Below, piece after piece: positions 56,509-64,000 of a DNA stretch of 64,000 nt; within the stretch, counting starts at the first letter, position 1; each line of letters opens with the position of its first letter. The DNA lies in NCBI RefSeq assembly GCF_036898095.1, contig NC_090744.1, positions 11,122,920-11,186,919 of the forward strand, in the 5' to 3' direction. This DNA comes from Palaemon carinicauda (Eukaryota; Arthropoda; Malacostraca; Decapoda; Palaemonidae). Below the pieces are notes generated by a model that was not told the origin of the DNA, ran no database searches, and was given only the letters and a program-made list of their open reading frames with translations. A program made the position numbers and the translations under genes.

Positions 56509-56899
56509 CAGGGGTTCTTAACCGGGGGTGCAAACCTGGTTCCTAAGGGGTGCGAGGATACCTGTGAAATATTGAAGAAAATATATGTTTTTACCTAAGA
56601 TTTATATATTCTCCTAAAAAAAAAAATCTTGTTGCTTAGTTTTAAACAGTGTTCAAAGAGATATACCTAAATCTATTTTCCCAATGAAGGGATAAATTTG
56701 CAACAAACTTGAGTCCGGGGTACACGTATGTGATTTGGATGAACGAGGAGAAATTCACCATTTTCTCCATGAATGGATACAAGAACTGGCCATACATTTC
56801 AATGACCCTAGTTTTGTTCAGATGCTTGCCTACTTGGGTGATGTGTTCTCAGCACTCAGTGAAAAGGGTGCGAACATTGAAAAAGGTTAAGAACCACTG
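56509..56899. mobile_element. hAT-type MITE, 391 bp
   Basis: TIRs are CAGGGGTTCTTAACC and GGTTAAGAACCACTG. A perfect 8-bp duplication TTCTAAGC lies at 56501-56508 and 56900-56907. 'ggggtgcgagg' and 'agggtgcgaac' motifs mark the subterminal regions. A 97-codon frame starting inside runs out past the right TIR and is not a transposase. Confidence 0.95.
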
Positions 56900-56999
56900 T
56901 TCTAAGCAATGTCCGAGACTTTTTGTCCTGTTGTGGAGTAGAATCCTCTGCATTTATTGTACTGTATATGCATTTATCATCATCATGATCAGCCATAAC

Positions 57000-57345
57000 T
57001 AGGCCTTTGTAGGACAAAAGCCTCAGATATGTCCTTCCAATTCCGCCTGTTCATGGTCTTTTTATGGCCGTCTGTACTCGTAAATTTTCTAAGGTCGTCA
57101 ATCCATTGTCTTCTCTTCCTTCCCCTGTTTCTTTTGCAATTTGCAATCCCCAGACTATTATTTTATTCTTAATGTCCATTTATAATATTCTTATTATGTC
57201 CTTCCCATGTCCATTTGTTTTTCGTGCATGTTGTTAGAATATCCCCTACTTTAGTCTGCTCTCGTATCCATGTTGGTATCTATACCTCGTGTTATTCCCA
57301 TCATTCTTCATTCCATAGCTCTTAGTGTGTATTTAGTCTATTTAC
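57000..57345 (-). pseudogene. LINE reverse transcriptase C-terminal remnant
   Basis: The minus strand reads KRNRGRKRRQWIDDLRKF, then GHKKTMNRRNWKDISEAF and VLQRPSYG. This is the basic 'RGR.R..W.DD' segment, W-D box and end of a LINE ORF2. It is preceded by decayed sequence to about 57345. It differs from the family B and E C-termini. Confidence 0.7.
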
Positions 57346-57456
57346 TGTAGCCGACATCAAACAAAGAAACAAAAGGGACCTTTCCTCTCTCTCCTCCCTC
57401 TGCTCCTCCCAGCCTGAAGAGGGATTCAGCCGAGTTTCTCTGGTACTGCTAGGCTC
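57346..57456 (-). repeat. LINE family E 3'-UTR fragment
   Basis: 'gtagccgacatcaaacaaa', 'gggacctttcctctctctc' and 'ctggtactgctaggct' match 26450-26560. Confidence 0.75.
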
Positions 57457-57485
57457 TCACACACACACACACACACACACACACT
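57457..57485. repeat. (CA)n microsatellite
   Basis: About 13 CA units at the broken edge of the family E fragment. Confidence 0.95.
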
Positions 57486-57764
57486 CTTTGTGTTATAAAG
57501 TACAGTAGGGTTATAATACTCATCATGTTAAGAAACAAGAATGTTGACAATTGCTGGAGACTAGGCAAGTTTGCTTAAGGTTTTTTTTTTTTTTCTTAAT
57601 GAGAGGGCGGTTGTTCTACTGGTTCATCACAAGTTTGCTTAAGCTTTTTTTTTTTTTGTTTTTTTTTTGTTTTGAGTGCGGTTGTTCTACTGGTTCGTCT
57701 CATTGATCTTTAATTCATGTTTACGTTTGATTAGTATTTGACCGAAAAAAACATACAAAAAACA

Positions 57765-58110
57765 GATTTTGACGTAGGAAAAATCTATTTTTGGGTGAGA
57801 TAGCCACGTCCTCCTGATGGAGGTTCCTTCAAGCAAAATCTATTTTTGGGTGAGATAGCCACGTCCTCCTGATGGAGGTTCCTTCAAGCAAAATCTATTT
57901 TTGGGTGAGATAGCCACGTCCTCCTGATGGAGGTTCCTTCAAGCAAAATCTATTTTTGGGTGAGATAGCCACGTCCTCCTGATGGAGGTTCCTTCAAGCA
58001 AAATCTATTTTTGGGTGAGATAGCCACGTCCTCCTGATGGAGGTTCCTTCAAGCAAAATCTATTTTTGGGTGAGATAGCCACGTCCTCCTGATGGAGGTT
58101 CCTTCAAGCA
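57765..58110. repeat. 55-bp tandem array, six near-identical units
   Basis: Unit starts are at 57780, 57835, 57890, 57945, 58000 and 58055. The unit is 'aaaatctatttttgggtga' + 'gatagccacgtcctcctga' + 'tggaggttccttcaagc'. Copies appear identical. The left edge (57765-57795) reads 'gattttgacgtaggaaaaa' + 'tctatttttggg', the reverse complement of the conserved end of repeat family D. Each unit contains CCTCC-tgat-GGAGG. Confidence 0.95.
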
Positions 58111-58199
58111 GCTTCCTACTGTATAATATTTCTGTGAGTGGTACTATTTTAAATGCGCTCTCTCTCTCTCTCTTTTGTTTATCACGACACATCACTAAA

Positions 58200-58380
58200 C
58201 TGATATTTAGCCTATAGGTTAGCCTACTAAGTCATCAGCAGCCATTCACTGGCCCTCCCTGGTCCTAGGTTGGTTGGAGATAGGGCTTGGACAATGATCG
58301 TATAGGTATATGGTCAGTCTTTAGGGCAATGTGTCTGTACTTTTCCTCTGCCATTCATGGGCGACCTTTAATCTTGGTTT
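58200..58380 (+). repeat. tRNA-derived SINE (family C), tail only
   Basis: 'gcagccattcactggccct', 'tcctaggttggttggagat', 'gtataggtatatggtcagt' and 'ccattcatgggcgaccttt' match the 3' part of 29700-30015. The tRNA head is missing. Confidence 0.8.
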
Positions 58381-59821
58381 TTTCAATATTAATCTTACCT
58401 GATAATCATGTAGCTGTCAACTCTGTTGCCGACAGAAATCTACGGTCGGGATACGCCAGCGATCGCTATACAGGTGGGGGTGAACACACAGCGCCATCTG
58501 TGGTCAGGTACTCCAGTACTTCTTGTCAACACCACCTCAATTTTTCCTCTGTCGTGCCTCCGGCTAGACCTACATGGATACGCTGTTGATTCTGGAGTTT
58601 TTGCTCACGATTTGGTGATGTATTTGCTCTAGAGTTTAGCTTTCGCTATTCAGGAAGTTTTATCATTAGCTTAGCTAGCTTTTGGAATTAATTTGATTAA
58701 TTTTGGTGACGAAGAGAGTATGAACTCTCTTTCACTTTTAAATGGCCGACCCTTCCCTTAGACGGAAGTGTTGGTGTCTAAGAGAGTATAGACTCTCTTT
58801 CTTAATTTTGCTTAACAAAAGTTATAGATTTATTTTATATCTCTCCGCCTTTTATAGGCCTCTTCGATTAACTTCCTTTTATTATAAACTTATTAAAATT
58901 AATTTTTATATTTGTTTATATTCGACCTTTCCTAATAGTAGGCGGTCTTTTCTTGGTACCGAAGTTAATTAACATTGAGCCCGTCATTTCGTTTTTACCT
59001 GTTAACATATTATGCTATTTTAATGTTTTTGAAAGAATTTCTTTGATAGTCTCGTACTGTTTTCAAAGTTGAACTAACCTTTTGTTTTGTCTCTGCAGTT
59101 GTTGACGTTCAGAACGTTCAACTTGCGCTCTATCGTTACGATAGAGAGAGAATTTTCACGGTGTCACGTTGCAGTAAGAGTAAACCGATTCTAGCGTTTT
59201 GTTCATTCTTTCTTAGCTTAATGGTTTTAATTCTAATAAAGGAACTTTTTATTTGGGAAATCTTTCAGTTTTTTTCCTTTAACAATAATATGTTTTAACG
59301 ATATATATGATTGGGCTCATCTCTCAGGTTCTAAGTCAAGAGAGAGAGAGAGAGATAGAGACGGAGGGAGAGAGAGGAGGATAAACGTTTCGTTCAAGCG
59401 AGTAACGTTGTTATCGTTTTTGCTCTTCTCCCTAGTCTCTTTAGGGGAAGAAGGTAAACGTTTCTAGAGTTTTATTCTTGTTCTCAAGCTTTATGCGGTG
59501 AGAGATTTTAAACGTAGTTTATTTGATCTAGTGTTTAGTCTCTTTCCAGCCACTGAATTATTTATCTTTCATTATATTTTTCTGTTACATTGTAATTCTG
59601 TTTTCGCAATTACTAACTTTTAAGGAAGGATAGAATTGCGTGTTTCAGGTACAAACCACTTAAAGTTTCGAGTTCAGTGAAATAAGTGCAAACAGAAAAT
59701 CAAAAGTGATAAGTGATAAGCGCAAAGTGTTACAGTGTTGCGTTCGAGGGTTCGTCTGTTCGTGCCAGTTGTTCGCCTAGTCTGGGACCTCTTACAAGCT
59801 CCCAAGCCCAGGGGAGAAGTA

Positions 59822-61638
59822 ATGTCGAAGGACTTATGGGTTCAGCAGGCCTTGATCGACGAACAGACGTTTCCCTCCGTGGTTTCGGGTGTATCTACAC
59901 ACGTTGCCGACGTGATCACCCCACCCACACAAAGACGAGAGAGCCCTTTTATTCCTCGTCTGCGGAAGAGGTTTCTCGCAGAAACCATGGACCAAATCTT
60001 ACAGCTTTTAAGTGCAAGTCGGTCCCTTCCGCGCAAGTCCAACTCCTAGGTGTAGCCATTAGCACTGGGTCAGTTCGGACTTGCTGCAGTACGACAACTG
60101 CACACCTCCCAGAGAGAGTGTGGTATCGCAACAGGCAGTAGCTCCGTCTGTTGCCGCACCAGCTGTTTTAGACCCTCAGTCTCAACGGACAGTAGCTCCG
60201 TTTGTTGTTGTCTTTCTTAAACTCTAGTGGTCTATGCTGCAGACAATGCAGTCTCAGCTGGCGGTGTTGATGCAGGAGTTTCAGGCAGAGAAGGTTAACA
60301 CACCTCCTCCTGCGAGCGCTCCTCCACCTCTACGCAGTCCAGCCTGCCAGACGTATGATGTTGAGGTTCCTCAAGCTACCTCCATGCGTGAGCTGCCGCA
60401 TTGGGAGTTGCCAGATACCAGCTCTGTGCAGCAACCTCCACTTTCCTTGAGGCAGGAGCCTCTTGCCACGCGGCAACCTCCTCAACACTTGAGGCAGGAG
60501 CCTTATGCTTTGCAGCAACCTCCTCTACCCTTGAGGTAGGAGCCTCATGCGTTGCGACTACCTCCTCCATCCTCGAGGCAACAACCTCTTGCGGTGCGAC
60601 AACCTCCACCATCCTCGAGGCAGCAACCTCAACTCCACCTCTGCGCAGTCCACCCTGCCAGACGTATGATGTTGAGGTTCCTCAACCTACCTCCACGCGT
60701 GAGCTGCCGCATTGGGAGTTGCCAGATACCAACGCTATGCAGCAACCTCTTGCGTTGCGGCAACCTCCACCATCCTTGAGGCAGCAACCTCAACTCTTGC
60801 GGCAGCCACCTCCACTCTTGAGGCAAGAACCTCAACTCTTGAGGGAAGAGCCTCAACTCTTGAGGAACCTCATGCTATGAGACAGCCGCCTCAACGCATG
60901 CAGCAACCGCATTCTTCACATCATGAGCCTCTCTCTGCGCAGCTACCTCCTCAACCCTTGAGGCAGACGCAACTCTTGAGGCAGGAACCTCACAGGAGCC
61001 TCAATGGGCTCTCGTGGCATGGTTGGTTTCGACCTGGCCTTTCATTAGAAGGGGCTAGCGTTCGATCCCAAGTATGAGGTAGAAATTTATTTCTATTTGA
61101 ACACGATGTTGTGTTGATATTTATCCATTTTGACTCATTAGGGGTAATTTGAATGAATTACTGCCAATTGTGTCACGTGGTGGCCCGGGGAAATCTGGTA
61201 AAACTCGCTGATAAAGAGACTGATGTCTCACCAGGTAAATCCTCGGACAGCTAGATTAGTGTCAGGTTCAGATTTCCTTTATTTAATCCTCCTCAAACCA
61301 TGAGGCAGGAGCCTCATGCTATGCGGCAACCGCCTCAACCCATGAGGCAGGAGCATCATACTATGCGGCATCCTCCTCAACGCATGCGGCATAAGCCTCT
61401 TCCCTTGCAGCTTGAGCCTCATCCCATGCAGCATGAGCCTCATACCATGCAGCATGAGCCTCATACCATGCAGCATGAGCCTCATCCCATGCAGCTTGAG
61501 CCTCATCCCATGCAGCATAAGCCGCACGCCATGCAACATGCTCTGCTTACCTTACAGCATGCTCTACATACAGCATGCTCTGCATACCTTACCGCATGCT
61601 TCTCAGTCACACATCTTTGGTTGTTGCCAACTCACTAG
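59822..61638 (+). pseudogene. gag: DIRS gag-like ORF, P/Q-rich, broken
   Basis: The likely start is ATG 59822 (MSKDLWVQQALIDEQTF..), open to a stop at about 60047. Later pieces are in other frames: 60234-60539 (MLQTMQSQLAVLMQEFQ.. then a P/L/R/Q-rich region), 60401-60880, 60712-61005 and, after a SINE, 61274-61638. The middle consists of short QPP/LRQ/EPH repeats, with a 7-residue PHTMQHE-type repeat at 61410-61540. A 311-bp block is tandemly duplicated (60327 and 60638). Gag of this type would package element RNA. At least two frameshifts and one stop are present. Confidence 0.7.
61006..61272 (+). repeat. tRNA-derived SINE inserted in the DIRS gag
   Basis: A polymerase III A-box-like TGGCATGGTTGG at 61015-61026 and a perfect B-box core GTTCGATCC at 61060-61068 are spaced as in a tRNA. 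A non-tRNA body follows, to 'cctttatttaa' near 61272. Gag repeat text stops at 'gagcctcaa' and resumes with 'cctcctcaaacc', so the insertion is clear. A short CCTCAA target duplication is possible but not provable inside such repetitive gag. Confidence 0.82.
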
Positions 61639-62099
61639 ACTGTCAAGCAGTTTCATAACGTTGCCTTCTAGTCTGCTGCTTTTGCACCAGTGAAACCCTC
61701 ACTGAGAGAACTTAGCTTTTCTCGGATATGGTTCCTGTAGATGAGAAAGTGCTATTCTCCCTCCTTCTGATATTCCCTTGAGGACTCTGTCATTTGGAGA
61801 GGAGCCTTTAGCTGCGTCGCCTCCTATGGACTTTTATTTAAGCATAACATGCTTCCAGGGAAGGTAATGGTTCCACTTCAGTCGCTAACCCCGTCTGTTA
61901 CCACACCTGCTCCCATAGACCTTGAGCTGTGTTGCAAGACATGCAGTCCAAGCTTAGTCCTTGTTAGAGGATTTTTTGTTTACAGAGTCAGTGTGTCACT
62001 GGGAAGACGTTCAACAACCAGCAGAAGTGACTTGTTGTGACGCAGTGCGGCAACCTCAGCAACCCGATAAGGAGTTGTCAGTACGACCCAGACAGTCTA

Positions 62100-63040
62100 G
62101 ACAGCTTCGGGTTGTCACTGTTCTTCCTCGCTTCCCCATGGTTGACAGTTCACAGACTGTGCATCAGTACCATGATCTTGTGTCCGGCTCCGTCAGACGA
62201 CTAGCTTTTAAGAGCTCCCACAAGTCGTCGCTGTCTGGAGATTCTCAGATGGACTATGGATCTGACCAAGGAACTGGGCCTCCTGGTCAATTTTGAGGAG
62301 TCCCAGCTCGTCCCATCCCAGACCATTGTCTACCTGGGTATGGATCTTCAGAGGCGAGCTTTTCGGGCTTTTCCGTCGGCCCCAAAGATCTACTAAGCCC
62401 TAGTTTGCATCCAGAGCATGCTGAGAAGGAACCGATGCTCAGTCAGGTAGTGGATGAGTCTAACAGGGACACTTTCATCGCTGGCCCTGTCCATCGAGTT
62501 AGGGAGACCCCACCTCCGCCCCCTTCAGTATCATCTAGCGGCTCACTGGATTAAGGACATGACGCTAGAGACGATCTCAGTTCCTGTTTCCGAAGAGAGG
62601 AGGTCTACTCTCACGTGGTGAAAGAACAGCTTTCTTCTCAAGGAAGTCTACCTTTGGCTGTTCAGAAACCCGACCGCCGTCTCTTCTCTGACGCATCAGA
62701 CACGGGCTGGGGTGCGACTTTGGACGGACAGGAATGCTCGGGAACATGGAATCAGGAGCTAAGGACACTTCACATCTTTTGCAAGGAGCTGTTGGCGGTT
62801 CATCTGGCCTTGATAAACTTCAAGTCCCTCCAGCTTAACTAGGTGGTGGAGGTGGACTCTGACTACACCACAGCCTTGGCTTACATCTCCAAGCAGGGAG
62901 GGACTCATTCGTGGAAGTTGTTCTAGATCGCAAGGGACCTCCTCATCTGGTTAAAAGATCGAAAGCTCACGCTGGTAACGAGGTTCATTCAGGGCGATAT
63001 GAATGTCATGGCAGGTCGCCTTAGCCGGAAGGGTCAGGTC
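62100..63040 (+). pseudogene. DIRS reverse transcriptase (C-terminal part) and RNase H
   Basis: RT is recognised from about 62247 (MDLTKELGLLVNFEESQLVP, then TIVYLGMDLQRRAFRAFPSA) and LSIELGRPHLRPLQYHLAAH in the same frame. The fingers and palm with the catalytic Y-x-D-D are missing upstream, so a deletion joins gag-like DNA to the RT thumb near 62235. After a frame change near 62650 comes RNase H: RRLFSDASDTGWGATL, CKELLAVHLAL and VEVDSDYTTALAYISKQGG. The last motif reads NVMAGRLSR where N..AD.LSR is usual. Stops are TAG at 62840 and 62924. It cannot be functional. Confidence 0.85.
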
Positions 63041-64000
63041 ATCCCCACAGAGTGGACCCTTCACAAGAATGTTTGCAGCAGACTTTGGGCCCTGTGGGGT
63101 CAGCCAACCATAGATCTGTTCGCTACCTCGATAACCTAGAGGCTCCCGTTGTATTGTTCTCCGATTCCAGACCCAGCAGCAGTTCACGTGGATGCTTTTC
63201 TGCTGGATTGGTCCCATCTCGACCTGTATGCATTCCCGCCGTTCAAGATTGTCAACAGGGTACTTCAGAAGTTCGCCTCTCGCAAAGGGACACGGCTGAC
63301 GTTGGTTGGCTCCGCTCTGGCCCGCGAGAGAATGGTTCATAGAGGTACTGCAATGGCTGGTCGACATTCCCAGGACTCTTCCTCTAGGAGTGGACCTTCT
63401 ACGTCTACCTCACGTAAAGAAGGTACATCCAAACCTCCACGCTCTTCGTCTGACTGCCTTCAGTCTTTCGAAAGACTCTCAAGAGCTAGGGGCTTTTCGA
63501 AGGAGGCAGCCAGAGCGATTGCCAGAGCAAGGAGGACATCCACTCTCAGAGTCTATCAGTCTAAAGGGGAAGTCTTCCGAAGCTGGTACAAGGCCAATGC
63601 AGTTTCCTCATCCAGTACCACTGTAACCCAGATTGCTGACTTCCTGTTACATCTAAGGAACGTAAGATCCCTTTCAGCTCCTACGATTAAGGGTTACAGA
63701 AGTATGTTGGCAGCGGTTTTCCGCCACAGAGGCTTGGATCTTTCCACCAACAAAGATCTACAGGACCTCCTTAGGTCTTTTAAGACCTCAAAGGAACGTC
63801 GGTTGTCCACTCCAGGCTGGAATCTAGACGTGGTCCTAAGGTTCCTTATGTCATCAAGATTTGAACCTCTCCAATCAGCCTCTTTTAAGGACCTCACATT
63901 GAAAACTCTTTTCCTCGTGTGCTTGACAACAGCTAAAAGAGTAAGTGAGATCCACGCCTTCAGCAGGAACATAGTTTTCACATCTGAAACGGCTACATGT
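63041..64000 (+). pseudogene. DIRS tyrosine recombinase, N-terminal part, cut by window end
   Basis: It is in the same frame as RNase H. PTIDLFATSIT is followed by a TAG (63137), then RLPLYCSPIPDPAAVHVDAF and LDWSHLDLYAFPPFKIVNRV, the conserved linker between RNase H and recombinase in DIRS elements. From about 63290 the frame is open to the window end. The core-binding domain (EVFRSWYKANAVSSSSTTVT, PTIKGYRSMLAAVFRHRGLD) leads into the catalytic domain with TTAKRVSEIHAF, whose arginine (63938-63940) is the first of the R..HxxR..Y set. The other catalytic residues lie beyond the window. Apart from one TAG this part is remarkably open. Confidence 0.88.

Larger units (their letters stand above)
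58384..64000 (+). mobile_element. DIRS-type retrotransposon, decayed, continues past the window
   Basis: The order is a long non-coding 5' region (58384-59820), a gag-like frame, RT, RNase H and a tyrosine recombinase. RT plus RNase H followed by a tyrosine recombinase instead of a DDE integrase is diagnostic of DIRS/Ngaro-type elements, which integrate by recombination and make no target duplication. The 5' start is approximate. The expected inverted terminal repeat and the recombinase end lie beyond the window. Several stops, frameshifts, a large RT deletion and a SINE insertion make it defective. Confidence 0.88.

Noticed and set aside
56709..57002. 97-codon frame as a gene
   Set aside because: It starts inside the hAT MITE and crosses its right TIR and target duplication, so it is a chance frame.
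60376..60856. Minus-strand frames across the DIRS gag
   Set aside because: They are mirror images of the P/Q-rich plus-strand repeats; the element's other domains all run on the plus strand.

Overview
The window reads as non-coding, repeat-dominated nuclear DNA from an animal, most probably a decapod crustacean. It is AT-rich and full of AT, ATT and CT microsatellites. It carries 5'-truncated non-LTR elements, a DIRS-type tyrosine-recombinase retrotransposon, a Ty3/gypsy element, several hAT and TTAA-target miniature transposons and very large tandem arrays. The decapod attribution rests on my recollection of the dispersed repeat families and is inference. No complete host gene is visible. 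The best host-gene hints are four short plus-strand segments with splice-like borders (2806-2970, 22195-22335, 25827-25913, 28988-29117).

Layout: 1-2700 holds a ~2 kb imperfect palindrome between microsatellites. 2.8-6.5 kb holds a candidate exon, LINE 3' scraps, a TTAA-type MITE and a 26-bp minisatellite. 6854-11498 is a full-length Ty3/gypsy element on the minus strand, with short LTRs, a 5-bp target duplication, a polypurine tract and gag-pol broken by one frameshift and one stop. 11.7-21.8 kb is a nest of one dispersed repeat family (family A), TTAA MITEs, a foldback element and CR1/L2-like LINE (family B) fragments. 22-30 kb holds exon-like segments, family B, and an RTE-like LINE (family E) split by a 1.46-kb hAT element with a perfect 8-bp target duplication. 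30.7-32.1 kb is a decayed RTE-like reverse transcriptase. 32191-34420 is a 45-bp satellite followed by a ~71-bp degenerate array. 34.4-45.9 kb is mostly unrecognised AT-rich DNA with a hAT MITE, TTAA MITEs and LINE tails. 45968-53423 is a ~7.5-kb array of ~320 copies of a 23-bp unit with higher-order variant order. 53.4-58.4 kb holds a GC-rich 271-bp insert inside a LINE, a hAT MITE and a 55-bp tandem array. About 58.38 kb to the window end is a decayed plus-strand DIRS-type element with gag, partial RT, RNase H and the start of the tyrosine recombinase, interrupted by a tRNA-like SINE.

The coding capacity is almost entirely mobile-element derived and mostly broken. Several nested insertions give a relative chronology: TTAA MITE in family A, foldback in family A tail, family A in family A, hAT in family E LINE, GC-rich insert in family B LINE, SINE in DIRS gag. 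The strongest candidates for undescribed biology are the TTAA MITE family with duplicated palindromic subterminal motifs, the 271-bp retroposed insert with an apparent protein-coding 5' end, the 23-bp satellite with higher-order structure, and the 55-bp array built from the edge of a dispersed repeat.
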